49,810 nucleotides of DNA from CAUTXO01 sp963542625. Lineage in GTDB: Bacteria; Campylobacterota; Campylobacteria; Campylobacterales; SZUA-545. A program made the translations under genes and the position numbers. A model generated the notes under the pieces. It saw nothing but the letters and a program-made list of their open reading frames with translations, was not told where the DNA came from and ran no database searches. The stretch covers positions 1 through 49,810 of the forward strand of contig CAUTXO010000008.1 of the NCBI GenBank assembly GCA_963542625.1, given 5' to 3'. Positions 16,151 to 24,858 of this stretch are shown piece after piece. Position 1 is the first letter of the stretch. The number at the start of each line of letters is the position of its first letter.

Positions 16151-17413
16151 ATGAAACCAGAAACCCTAGCAATCCACTACGGATACGAAAAAGACAAAGA
16201 ATTAACAATGGCGGCGCCGCTTTACCAAACGACGGCTTACGAGTTCAAGAGCGCACAGCACGGCGCGGATTTGTTCGCGCTAAAGGCGGCGGGCAATATT
16301 TACACAAGGCTTTCAAACCCTACGACGGATCTTTTTGAAAAGCGCTTTGCAGCGGTGGAAGGCGGCGCGGCGGCGGTTGCCTTTGCCAGCGGAATGAGCG
16401 CTATTTATAATACAGTTCTGAATTTATGCAGCGCGGGCGATAACATCATCTCAAGCGACAAAATGTATGGCGGGACGATAAATTTGTTCGTTCATACTCT
16501 GCGCCGCTTGAATATTGGGGTGCGATTTTTCCCGCACGACCAGCCGCAAAAAATTGCCGAGCTCATCGACGAAAACACGAAGGCCGTTTTCTTTGAGAGC
16601 ATTTCAAACCCGTCTATAGATCTAATCGACTTTGACGAGGCGGTACGCATTGCGAAAGAAGCGGGCGTGATAACCGTTTGCGATAACACCGTCGCCACGC
16701 CGTTTAACTTCCGCCCGTTTGACTACGGCATAGATCTAAGCCTGCATTCAACAAGCAAATACGTAACCGGTCAGGGCTTAGCGCTTGGCGGCATCGTGGT
16801 TGAACGCGCCGGGCTAAACGAATTTTTGCGCGCAAGCGGACGCTACGGGCAATTTAACGCGCCGGAAGAAAGCTATCACGGCTTTGTTTGGACGGCTAGT
16901 GACGCCTTTTGCGCCTTTAGCCTACGCTTGCGGACGGTTTTTCTTAGGGATCTTGGCGCAACGCCCGCGCCTTTTAACTCTTGGCTGCTAATTCAAGGGC
17001 TAGAAACGATGGGGCTAAGAATGCAGCGCCACAATGAAAACGGGCTAAAAATCGCCGAGTTTTTGAGCTCTTGCACGGCGGTTAAATCCGTGAAATACCC
17101 GCTCTTAGCCGGCGACGCGGGCTACGCGCTTGCAAAAAAATACCTAAAAGGCGGCAGCGGCTTGCTTAGTATTGAGCTAGAAAGCTACGCCACGGCGGAA
17201 AAATTCATAGAAAAGCTTGAAATTTTCTCGCTCGTAACAAACATCGGCGACACGAAGTCAATCGTTACGCACCCGGCGAGCACCACGCACAAACAGCTAA
17301 GCAGCGCGGATCTAAAGGCCTGCGGCGTCACACCGTCTCTTGTGCGCCTTAGCGTGGGGATAGAAAACGCAGAAGATCTAATACAAGATCTAAGATCTGC
17401 CCTGCGGGGGTAA
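16151..17413 (+). CDS. metY: O-acetylhomoserine sulfhydrylase (PLP)
   Basis: Makes homocysteine (methionine pathway) from O-acetylhomoserine and sulfide. Cys/Met-metabolism PLP enzyme of 420 residues: AIHYGYEKDKELTMAAPLYQ at the start, IYTRLSNPTTDLFEKR, the cofactor-stacking segment AAVAFASGMSAI, and SLHSTSKYVTGQG with the PLP-binding Lys near 205. Length and the N-terminal motif fit MetY better than MetB or MetC. It has its own promoter and a hairpin after the stop codon, so it is probably monocistronic. Confidence 0.95.
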   Translation: MKPETLAIHYGYEKDKELTMAAPLYQTTAYEFKSAQHGADLFALKAAGNIYTRLSNPTTDLFEKRFAAVEGGAAAVAFASGMSAIYNTVLNLCSAGDNIISSDKMYGGTINLFVHTLRRLNIGVRFFPHDQPQKIAELIDENTKAVFFESISNPSIDLIDFDEAVRIAKEAGVITVCDNTVATPFNFRPFDYGIDLSLHSTSKYVTGQGLALGGIVVERAGLNEFLRASGRYGQFNAPEESYHGFVWTASDAFCAFSLRLRTVFLRDLGATPAPFNSWLLIQGLETMGLRMQRHNENGLKIAEFLSSCTAVKSVKYPLLAGDAGYALAKKYLKGGSGLLSIELESYATAEKFIEKLEIFSLVTNIGDTKSIVTHPASTTHKQLSSADLKACGVTPSLVRLSVGIENAEDLIQDLRSALRG

Positions 17414-17421
17414 AACAGCAA

Positions 17422-17447
17422 GCCGCTGGATCTTTTGATCTAGTGGC
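17422..17447 (+). terminator. Hairpin after metY
   Basis: GCCGCTGGATC-TTTT-GATCTAGTGGC forms an 11-bp stem with two G-U pairs, followed by a weak T-rich stretch. The GATC core of the abundant word makes part of the stem. Confidence 0.5.
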
Positions 17448-17460
17448 AGTTAAAGTTTAG

Positions 17461-17774
17461 CGCCGTATATGTTCGTTGTTTCAAATAAGATAAACGCGCG
17501 AGCATCTAAACGCCTAATAAGTTTAAAAAGTCTAGCTTGATTCAAACTGACTTAAAAATATTCATCTATTTCATAAATTGTTGTGTCGAACTAGACCTTG
17601 AAATGTCAATGCCGTAGTGAATTCGTTAGTTCTTTTTATGCGGCGTGTAATTAATAAGAATGTTCTGCACAAGCTTAAGAACTCTTGTTTATAAACTGTT
17701 TGCGCTGTTTATTTATAAAACCGCATTGTTTTTGTTTGGCACGAGCTCTAAGCCCTAGATCTTAGAAAACTTAT
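17461..17774 (-). mobile_element. Decayed IS110-family element, 5' part (copy A)
   Basis: On the minus strand, HYGIDIS (near 17620) and, in the same frame after stop codons, RRLDARAFILFETTNIYG match the start of IS110-type DEDD transposases (usual YIGIDVSK and FESTGIY motifs). The frame is broken by TAG near FMK and by other changes. Sequence upstream of the start, to about 17774, aligns with the upstream region of copy B at 47250-47423 (shared TTATAAACAAGAG, TTATTAATT and CATAAGTTTT). The inactive remnant is the main content of the 530-bp gap between metY and moaD. Confidence 0.72.
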
Positions 17775-17947
17775 GCTGTTTTTATTGCGGATATAACACG
17801 GAAGATCCTAACACCTAAGGCACCAAGATCTTAACCACACTCGCATTTGCCGCCTTGTTATTTTGAAATGAAAAGTTGTAAATTATGTCAAAACGCCCTT
17901 ACAATTTTAAACCAACCCATTGTAAATCTTAAAACAAAGCCCGTGAA

Positions 17948-18166
17948 TTACCCCCCACAGACGGGGGGTAAAAGGCAAACTTCATCTTGTGGGGCTAGTT
18001 TGGTGCTTAGATCTTTGACGATGTTTCCATTAATGCTAACGGCGCAAGTTTTGAGATATTCAGTAAGTGTTTTGTCTGCTCTTAGTATTTGCGCTAGCTC
18101 GCTTAGATCTTTTGCCGCGATCTCCACATCCGCGCGGCTTGAGCCTAAAAATCTTACCTTAGCCAT
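17948..18166 (-). CDS. moaD: Molybdopterin synthase small (sulfur carrier) subunit
   Basis: Ubiquitin-fold sulfur carrier that donates sulfur to precursor Z. It is 72 residues, starts MAKVRFLGSSRADVE, and ends in the required Gly-Gly (LPPVCGG) that is adenylated and thiocarboxylated. Overlaps the mobB end by 8 nt. Last gene of the moaC-moaE-mobB-moaD run. Confidence 0.9.
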   Translation of the reverse strand: MAKVRFLGSSRADVEIAAKDLSELAQILRADKTLTEYLKTCAVSINGNIVKDLSTKLAPQDEVCLLPPVCGG

Positions 18167-18623
18167 TTTTTATCCATTCTAGAATTTTTTGCAAATCGTC
18201 AAGCCCAGCGCGCGGTTTGTCCTTTGGCAGCAAGGCTTCATCGATATTTTTGTAAGCGTAAAAATCGCCCGTATAGGTGGCGTCGTAAAAATCGCGCACG
18301 ACGACAACGCGCCTTAGCACAAGATCCCTAAGACTCTCTACCAGCACGTAATCATAGCTAGGCGCCCAAGTATTTATCAGGCTCTCTTCAAGCGGGGCGT
18401 GCAAAAAGATAGCCGCCTTTTGCGGGGAGCCTAAAATCACATCAGCGCCGGTTTTGAAAAAGCGCGCGCTATCCTTGCCGCTCTCGTCAAAACGCGCCTT
18501 GTTTTTTGGGTCGTGCTTAATTAGCAAAACGCGGCTATCCAGCACAAGATCTGCGCCAAGCCGCTCAATTAGGCTTGTTTTGCCGCTGCCTGATAACCCG
18601 CAAAAGCCTATGATCTTAGGCAA
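18159..18623 (-). CDS. mobB: Molybdopterin-guanine dinucleotide biosynthesis adapter
   Basis: GTP-binding partner of MobA in making the guanine dinucleotide form of the molybdenum cofactor. P-loop GLSGSGKTSL follows a first beta strand KIIGFC, and HDPKNKARFDESGKDS is a family motif. I chose TTG at 18623 (LPKIIGFCG), which overlaps the moaE stop by 8 nt, because residues further upstream (to a TTG at 18665) would overlap moaE by 50 nt and add nothing conserved. About 154 residues, normal length. Confidence 0.87.
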   Translation of the reverse strand: MPKIIGFCGLSGSGKTSLIERLGADLVLDSRVLLIKHDPKNKARFDESGKDSARFFKTGADVILGSPQKAAIFLHAPLEESLINTWAPSYDYVLVESLRDLVLRRVVVVRDFYDATYTGDFYAYKNIDEALLPKDKPRAGLDDLQKILEWIKNG

Positions 18624-19161
18624 GAAGCCCGCTTCCGTCCATTGCCTGCGCCTTGTTTGGGTCAAAAATGCGCTCGCCGTTTTTTAGGTCATACTTCCAA
18701 ATCGGCGCGTTTTGCTTTAGATCTTCAATGAAAGCTTCTATGGTTTTTAGGGCAAAGCCGCGCTTGGGGCTTGCGACCGCGCACATAAAGGGAATAGCAC
18801 CAACGGGCACATCGCCTTTTGAATGCGCCATAAATATGCAAGAGGCGTTTTCCTGCGCGCGCTTAGCCCACTTGGCAAACCAGTTTTGAAGCGTTTTTTC
18901 TTCTATCTCGTAGCTAAGGGCTTGTAGATTTTCCTCGCTTCTGACGATGCCCGCAAAGGATATGAAAGCACCGTTTGCGCTTTGTGCGGGGCGCGGGGCG
19001 TGCTCTTTTGCTTGACTTGACGCTAAAACTTCTGCTCTGCTAGGATCTTGCCCGGCGGTATTTTGCGCGTGGCGCGCTAGATCTTGGCAAGCACCAGCGG
19101 CAGCGCGGCTAAACCACTCCTTTTGCAAGCTCTCATCAAGGGGCCCGTCCTTAATTAGCAT
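18616..19161 (-). CDS. moaE: Molybdopterin synthase catalytic subunit with repeat-derived insertion
   Basis: Catalytic subunit that, with MoaD, converts precursor Z to molybdopterin. The core is recognisable: AFISFAGIVRSEE, LSYEIEE, MAHSKGDVPVGA, ASPKRGFA, and PIWKYDLKNGER with the active-site Lys. ATG at 19161 overlaps the moaC end by 11 nt; a GTG at 19176 is possible. At about 181 residues it is longer than the usual 140-150. The excess is a Gln/Ala/Ser-rich segment (about residues 24-60, QDLARHAQNTAGQDPSRAEV) just before the first conserved strand, whose DNA carries the AGATCT and AGGATCT words that fill intergenic DNA. Confidence 0.9.
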   Translation of the reverse strand: MLIKDGPLDESLQKEWFSRAAAGACQDLARHAQNTAGQDPSRAEVLASSQAKEHAPRPAQSANGAFISFAGIVRSEENLQALSYEIEEKTLQNWFAKWAKRAQENASCIFMAHSKGDVPVGAIPFMCAVASPKRGFALKTIEAFIEDLKQNAPIWKYDLKNGERIFDPNKAQAMDGSGLLA

Positions 19162-19621
19162 AGTTGAAGTCGCCACTTTTGCCCCCTTGCTTTTGGTCTA
19201 GCTTGATGTTTTGTATATTCATACGTTTATCAACGGCCTTTACCATATCATAGACGGTCAAAAGCCCGATGCTAACAGCGGTTAGCGCTTCCATTTCCAC
19301 GCCCGTTTTGCCAAAAAGCGCGACCCTTGCGATGAGCCTAAAGCCGTTTTCTAGCGGCTCAAACTCGCATTTAACATTTTCTATGTTTAGGTTGTGGCAC
19401 ATCGGGATAAGATCTGAGGTCTTTTTTGCGCCCATAATTGCCGCTACGACAGCCGTTTGTAGCACTGGACCCTTTTTGATTTTGTTCTCATTTATAAGCG
19501 CAAAGGCTTCAGCGCTCATATAGATCTCCCCGCTTGCTACGGCTACTCTTTTGGTCGGGATCTTGGCGCCAACATCAACCATCGTAGGATTTCCCGCGCC
19601 GTCTAGGTGTGTTAAATTCAT
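19151..19621 (-). CDS. moaC: Cyclic pyranopterin monophosphate synthase
   Basis: Second enzyme of molybdenum-cofactor synthesis, acting after MoaA to give precursor Z. 156 residues. Family motifs are LTHLDGAGNPTMVDVG at the start, GPVLQTAVVAAIMGAKKTSDLIPMCH (residues 51-76; the His and nearby Lys are active-site residues), GVEMEALTAVS and KAVDKRM. Starts inside the end of the GGDEF/EAL gene by 4 nt, so it is translationally coupled to it. Confidence 0.95.
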   Translation of the reverse strand: MNLTHLDGAGNPTMVDVGAKIPTKRVAVASGEIYMSAEAFALINENKIKKGPVLQTAVVAAIMGAKKTSDLIPMCHNLNIENVKCEFEPLENGFRLIARVALFGKTGVEMEALTAVSIGLLTVYDMVKAVDKRMNIQNIKLDQKQGGKSGDFNYAN

Positions 19622-22029
19622 AAATTAGGGCTTGCTTCTCTAAAGTAATGGCCTTGGAAATAATCCACGCCAAGCCGCTTAGATTCATTAAACACCGCTT
19701 CGTTGCTAACAAATTCCGCGACGATTTTTTTGTTGATGTTTTTCGCAAAATGCACCACGGATTCTGCGATTTTGCGCATATTCTCGTCTTTATCAATGTT
19801 TTTAATAAGGCTGCCGTCAATTTTGATGTAATCCACGTCAAAGTTCAGCACGCGCTCAAAGTTTGAGTATCCGCTACCAAAGTCGTCGATAGCAATTTTG
19901 CAACCGTATTGCTTAAGTTCGGCAATGAATTCTTTTACCTTTTTGTAGTTGATGGCGCTCACAGATTCTAAGATCTCAACGGTAAATCTCTCCGGCCGCT
20001 CAAAAACTTGCAAGCGCTCGCGCAAAAGCTCTCGGACGGAGTCGTTGTCAATATCTTCAAAGCCAAGATTAATGGAAAAGCTTAAGTTGTTGTCTTTGAA
20101 AGTGTCAAACGCCTGCTCGATGACCTTTTTTGTGATCTGAATGTATTGGTTTGATTTTTTTGCAATGTCTAGGAAAAAATACGGCGAAACAACGGAATTA
20201 TCTTTTTCTATCAAGCGCACAAGCACTTCGTAGTAAATGATGTTTCCAAGCGCGTCAAAAATCGGCTGGTAAAACACAACAATTCTATTCTCTGAAAGGG
20301 CTTGTGAGATCTTTTGCGTCCAGATAAGGTTGTTTTTGTAGTAGTCCTCCATTTTGTCTTCTGGGTTAAAAATGGCGTATGGCAATTTGTGCTGATGTGC
20401 GTATCTGTGCGCTAGCTCGCCGTGCAACAAAAGCTCATTGGGATTGGATTTGTTGGCAACTTTGGTGTAGCTAACCCCCGCTGTTACGTTTAGGTGCAAC
20501 TCCTGCGTGGATATGCGGAATAAATTTGAATAGATCCGCTGCATAATGTATTCAATGGATCCAAACGGCGAGTTGATTATTTTGTCCTTGCGCGTTAAAA
20601 ACGCAAACTCGCCAAGCCCTAGATTGTAAATGTGCTCAATGCTAAGCACGTTGGCGATGTCATCTAGCAAATCCGCAATTTCTTTTAAGATCTGGTTGAT
20701 GTTGTTGATATCGTAGAAAAATTTCAGCTCATCAAATGAGTCAATTTTTAGTATGATGAAAGTGCCCGTGCCGTTTTTTGTGAACTCATTTACAAGGCTG
20801 TTTCTGTTTGGCAAGCCGGTTATGTCGTCTATGTAATAGCGCTTGGAGATCTCCATATTCTTAAGCTCTATTTGCTTTTGGTAGTGCTTGTCTTCACTGA
20901 TGTCTAGCATAATAACCGTAAGGCTTTCCACCACGTCGCCCGCAATTGCTGGGATCACATTCACCCTAAAATAAAAGGACGTGTTTTTTCTCACATACTC
21001 GCCCGAGTAGGCGCGCTTTAGATCCAGCGCGTTTTGCAAAGCGGTTTTTAGATTTTCAAGGCTTTTTGTGTTGATTAGATCCGTATATAAAGCCGTGCAA
21101 TCTTTCATCTCGTAATTAAACGTGGATTTTAGGCGGTTGTTTATGTAGCTAACTTCAAGATCTGGGCTTACCGTCATAATTAGGTTATCGCTGTTTTGAA
21201 TAGTCTTTTTAAAGCTCGCAAGCTCGGTTTTTTGCACGATTTGCTTTTTGTATAAGATCCAAAGCAAGTAGGACAAAACAAAGCTAGAAAGAATTATAAA
21301 ATCGACGATGAAATTCGCGGATTTTGCCACGAATTCAAAGTTTTTATTCACCAAATCCAAAAATTCTTGAATACTATCGTCTATTTTTAGTGCGCCGTCT
21401 TCTTCTACGACCTCACGGATCCGCTTGCCGTAAGTCGCCACGCTACGCACGGATTTAATAAATTCAGCGATTTGGAAGTTGTCTTTTTTTGCGTATTCAA
21501 GCTTTATAATGAGCTTGTTTAGCTCGCCATCATCGGACATAAAGGGCTGAAACCTAGAAATGCGCGAGAAAATATCGGCAATTAGCACAAGCGTATCTTT
21601 ATCCACATTGATGGGCGAAAACCCAGCCTTAAGAGTAGAGGCGTTTAGAAAAGAATTATCCAAGATCACGCTATACGTTTTAAAGCGCTCAATAATCGAG
21701 TGTTTTTTCTTAAAAAGCCTTTCTATGTAAGAAAAGCTAAGTTGCATTTTTTTGTCTTCTAAAAACGAATAGTTTTGAATGCTATCTTTCACGCCTTCAA
21801 TGATCTTTTTAATGGCAAGCTCTTCTTTTGAAATGCTTGAGAGCTCGTATGAGTAGCAAGGCTTTAGCAAAAACTCAGAGATCATACGGTTTTTTAGACG
21901 CAGATCGCTAACCCTGTTTTGGAATTCTATGTCTATTAAAACTTCTTTTTTAACCTGACTTATAAAATATCCAAGCCCCGATAGGGTCAAAATAAAAGCC
22001 ACAAAAATAAACACTATACGTTTTTTCAT
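19618..22029 (-). CDS. Membrane GGDEF/EAL protein with PAS domain
   Basis: 803 residues: TM helix at 4-25, a periplasmic sensor region of about 215 residues, second TM near 240-260, PAS (about 270-385), GGDEF (about 395-555) and EAL (about 560-803). The GGDEF active motif is degenerate (GLGEF after YNL), so cyclase activity is unlikely. The EAL domain keeps the core set in variant form: EVLVR for EAL-R, SINLG, VEILES, AIDDFGSGYS, IKIDGS, VAEFVSN and YFQGHYF, so c-di-GMP phosphodiesterase activity is plausible. It heads the moaC-moaE-mobB-moaD run with a 4-nt overlap. A C10 tract lies about 110 bp upstream. Confidence 0.9.
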   Translation of the reverse strand: MKKRIVFIFVAFILTLSGLGYFISQVKKEVLIDIEFQNRVSDLRLKNRMISEFLLKPCYSYELSSISKEELAIKKIIEGVKDSIQNYSFLEDKKMQLSFSYIERLFKKKHSIIERFKTYSVILDNSFLNASTLKAGFSPINVDKDTLVLIADIFSRISRFQPFMSDDGELNKLIIKLEYAKKDNFQIAEFIKSVRSVATYGKRIREVVEEDGALKIDDSIQEFLDLVNKNFEFVAKSANFIVDFIILSSFVLSYLLWILYKKQIVQKTELASFKKTIQNSDNLIMTVSPDLEVSYINNRLKSTFNYEMKDCTALYTDLINTKSLENLKTALQNALDLKRAYSGEYVRKNTSFYFRVNVIPAIAGDVVESLTVIMLDISEDKHYQKQIELKNMEISKRYYIDDITGLPNRNSLVNEFTKNGTGTFIILKIDSFDELKFFYDINNINQILKEIADLLDDIANVLSIEHIYNLGLGEFAFLTRKDKIINSPFGSIEYIMQRIYSNLFRISTQELHLNVTAGVSYTKVANKSNPNELLLHGELAHRYAHQHKLPYAIFNPEDKMEDYYKNNLIWTQKISQALSENRIVVFYQPIFDALGNIIYYEVLVRLIEKDNSVVSPYFFLDIAKKSNQYIQITKKVIEQAFDTFKDNNLSFSINLGFEDIDNDSVRELLRERLQVFERPERFTVEILESVSAINYKKVKEFIAELKQYGCKIAIDDFGSGYSNFERVLNFDVDYIKIDGSLIKNIDKDENMRKIAESVVHFAKNINKKIVAEFVSNEAVFNESKRLGVDYFQGHYFREASPNL

Positions 22030-22137
22030 TAATATTCTTTTATAAACAAACTTTTTTCAAACCACGCCGGGCGCCGTAAAACCAATCGCCCTACGCCACG
22101 CGCATAAAAGACGGTGGCATTTTTAAAGCAAACCGCG

Positions 22138-22147
22138 CCCCCCCCCC
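22138..22147. repeat. C10 mononucleotide tract
   Basis: Ten C on the plus strand (G10 in the transcribed direction) between the transketolase stop and the GGDEF/EAL start, about 109 bp before the latter. Confidence 0.85.
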
Positions 22148-22165
22148 GCACGGACAAAAAGGCGC

Positions 22166-24106
22166 CTAGATCTTGTCATTTTTCACGCTCCCGATTAGCT
22201 CCAAAGCCTTAGCCACGACGTTTTCCTTTGTAAAACCAAACTTTTTGAAAAGCTCCGCTTGCGGTGCAGACGCGCCAAAGCTTTGCATTCCAAGCACGCT
22301 ATCTGCAAAAACATACCATTCCTTGCCGCTTGCTGCTTCCACCGCCAAAACCTTAACACCCGGTTTTACGACGCTTTCTATGTAAGATCTCTCCTGTTCG
22401 CAAAAAAGATCAAAACAAGGCACGCTCACAACGTTTGTGCCAATGCCGCGGCTCTCAAGATCCGCGCTTGCTTCTAGGATCAAAGCCACTTCGCTACCGC
22501 TTGCAATTAGCGTGATTTTTGGCTTGGCGCTTTGCTTTAGCAAATACCCACCGTGCGTAACGTCGCCAAAAGCTGGCGCAAAATCTATGAGACAGGTTTT
22601 TTGCCGCGTTAAAACAAAGCCGCAAGTTTTCTTAAGCGCTAGTGCCACCTGCCAAGCTTTGGCGTTTTCATTTGCATCAGCCGGGCGGAATAGATAAAAA
22701 TCCGGCAAAGCTCTAAAGCCGCTTAGCTGCTCGATGGGCTGATGCGTTTTACCATCTTCGCCAACGCCAATTGAATCGTGCGTCCAGATGAAAAAGTTCT
22801 TAAGCTTCATCATAGCCGCCGTGCGCACAGCCGGTTTTTGATAGTCACTAAAAACAAAAAAGGTTGAATTAAACGGAGTAAATAGCCCATAAGCGGCGAT
22901 GGCGTTTGTGATTGCCGCCATAGAATGCTCCCTTATGCCAAAGCGAATGTTCTTGCCGCGCGGGAATTCGCCGCCATCTTCTATGAGCGTTTTGTTTGAT
23001 GCCGCAAGATCCGCGCTGCCGCCAAAAAAGCCTGGAAGTTGTGCCGCGATTGCCTGTAAGATCTTAGAGTTTGAGTCCCTAGTGGCTAAGATCTCCTTAA
23101 ACTCGGGCATTTTGATCTTAGAAAAATCCGGATTTTGCAAGGCTTCCAAAAGCTCTCTTTTTTCAGGTAGCAAGGATCTAAGCCCGTCTCTAAATTCTTT
23201 CTCAAGATCTTCGCCCTTTTTCAGCGCCGTTCTAAACCTAGCAAGGCAATCGGCGGGAATGTGGAATTCTTCTAGGCTCCAACCGGCGGCTTCTTTGCTC
23301 TTTCTAAGCTCTTCAGCCCCAAGCGGCGCGCCGTGCACTTTTGGGCTGCCAGCAAGGCTAACGGATCCTTTGCCTATCGTCGTTTTTGCGATGATAAGCA
23401 TTGGCTTTTTGGCGTCAAGGCTTACTCTAAAGGCCTTGTCTATTTGATGAAAATCGTGCCCGTCTATGGTGGTTACCGTCCAGTCTTGCGCCTTAAATCT
23501 TTGCTCGATGTTTTCTGTGAAAGTGATGTCTGTTTTGCCGTCTATGGTAATTTTATTGCAATCGTAAATAAGCACTAAATTTGAGAGTTTTAAATGCCCC
23601 GCAAGCGAGCAAGCTTCATAACTAATGCCCTCTTCTAAGTCGCCATCGCCGCAAAAGCAATAAACCTTATGTAATAAAAAATGCCCGATAAAATGTTTGG
23701 CGTATTGATTTGCCATTGCAAAACCAACGGCATTTGCAACGCCCTGCCCCAAAGGGCCCGTTGTAATCTCAATGCCAGGCGTTTCCCCGCGCTCTGGGTG
23801 CCCGGGCGTTTTGCTATTTAATTGCCTAAAGTTTTTTAGATCTTCAAGGCTCACATCGTAGCCCCACAGGTGCAAAAGCGCGTAAATGCCGGCGCTACCG
23901 TGCCCGCCTGAAAAAACGAGCCTGTCTCTGTTTAAAAGGTGCGGATTTTTCGGATTGTGATTGTAAAAGTTTGAAAAAACGCTAAAAACATCAGCCAAGC
24001 CCATCGGCATTCCAGGGTGCCCCGATGACGCCTTTTGGATCATATCAGCGGCTAAAAATCGAATGGTGTTAGACATTTTTTCATAGATTTTAAAATCTAA
24101 ATCCAT
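22166..24106 (-). CDS. tkt: Transketolase
   Basis: Thiamine-diphosphate enzyme of the non-oxidative pentose phosphate pathway, transferring two-carbon units. 646 residues. Motifs are SSGHPGMPMGLADV near 27, the ThDP/metal motif GDGDLEEGISYEA near 150, GIEITTGPLGQG, and the pyrimidine-domain FGIREHSMAAI near 385. ATG start with AAGGAAC upstream. Stop TAG is supplied by an AAGATCTAG word. Stands alone between intergenic gaps on both sides. Confidence 0.96.
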   Translation of the reverse strand: MDLDFKIYEKMSNTIRFLAADMIQKASSGHPGMPMGLADVFSVFSNFYNHNPKNPHLLNRDRLVFSGGHGSAGIYALLHLWGYDVSLEDLKNFRQLNSKTPGHPERGETPGIEITTGPLGQGVANAVGFAMANQYAKHFIGHFLLHKVYCFCGDGDLEEGISYEACSLAGHLKLSNLVLIYDCNKITIDGKTDITFTENIEQRFKAQDWTVTTIDGHDFHQIDKAFRVSLDAKKPMLIIAKTTIGKGSVSLAGSPKVHGAPLGAEELRKSKEAAGWSLEEFHIPADCLARFRTALKKGEDLEKEFRDGLRSLLPEKRELLEALQNPDFSKIKMPEFKEILATRDSNSKILQAIAAQLPGFFGGSADLAASNKTLIEDGGEFPRGKNIRFGIREHSMAAITNAIAAYGLFTPFNSTFFVFSDYQKPAVRTAAMMKLKNFFIWTHDSIGVGEDGKTHQPIEQLSGFRALPDFYLFRPADANENAKAWQVALALKKTCGFVLTRQKTCLIDFAPAFGDVTHGGYLLKQSAKPKITLIASGSEVALILEASADLESRGIGTNVVSVPCFDLFCEQERSYIESVVKPGVKVLAVEAASGKEWYVFADSVLGMQSFGASAPQAELFKKFGFTKENVVAKALELIGSVKNDKI

Positions 24107-24222
24107 ACAAATGTTCCTTGAATTTTGTAAGTTTGGCTGCGATTTTTACAAAAAAATACCCAGCAGCGTTTTTTCGGGGCTAATTAAATCAGATCTTTGA
24201 TAAAAAAACAAAATCGCGCGCT

Positions 24223-24858
24223 CTAAAATGCCCTTAGATCTGCTAGCTCAAGCGCCACGCTGGCAAAAAATTCGTGCAATTTTTCGCGTTTTGCGCGGGT
24301 GTTATACACAAGCGGGCTTGGGTGGAAGCTAATGCCAAGCCGCGTTTTAAAGCCTATTTGCTCTAAATTCACATCGCAAATGCTGTGGTTTTTCATAGCT
24401 TTTATGCCCGCGTAAATAAGCCCTAGCGCCCTTTGGCTACTGCCGCCAAGCGCTAAAATTAAGCGCGGGCGCACGATTGCGATTTCTTCTAGCAAAAGAT
24501 CCGCGCCAAATTTAAGCTCGGCTAGGCTTGGCGTGCGGTTTTTAACGCCGCGCGCGGTTTTTTCAAAAGTTCTAAAGGCAAAGGCGTTCGTGATTAAAAA
24601 ATCCCGCTGCCTGTTTAAGCCGTTTAGCTCTAGAACCACGTCAAGATTTTTGCCCCCCGCGCCGCAAAAAGGCTCGCCGCGCGCGACTTCTTTTGCGCCG
24701 GGCGCTTCGCCTACAATCATAACCGGGCGCTCTATTTTTTCATCTAAAAAGGGGTCAAAAACGCCCGTTAGATCCACTAGGCTAAGATCCAAGCCGCTTT
24801 CTTGCAAGCGCCCCGCGCGTGCGGCGTAAAAGGCTCTAAGAGCTTGCTTAGCCCGCAA
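24223..24858 (-). CDS. Uracil-DNA glycosylase superfamily protein (family 4/5-like)
   Basis: Predicted base-excision repair glycosylase. GEAPGAKEVARGEPFCGAGG is the water-activating / uracil-binding motif, LITNAFAFRT the second conserved strand, and SFHPSPL the DNA-intercalating motif near the C-terminus. The N-terminus lacks the Cys pair that binds Fe-S in classic family 4 enzymes, so it may be a cluster-free variant. Start is TTG at 24858, overlapping the ftsK stop by 11 nt with GGGAAG before it. Exact substrate is inferred. Confidence 0.85.
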   Translation of the reverse strand: MRAKQALRAFYAARAGRLQESGLDLSLVDLTGVFDPFLDEKIERPVMIVGEAPGAKEVARGEPFCGAGGKNLDVVLELNGLNRQRDFLITNAFAFRTFEKTARGVKNRTPSLAELKFGADLLLEEIAIVRPRLILALGGSSQRALGLIYAGIKAMKNHSICDVNLEQIGFKTRLGISFHPSPLVYNTRAKREKLHEFFASVALELADLRAF

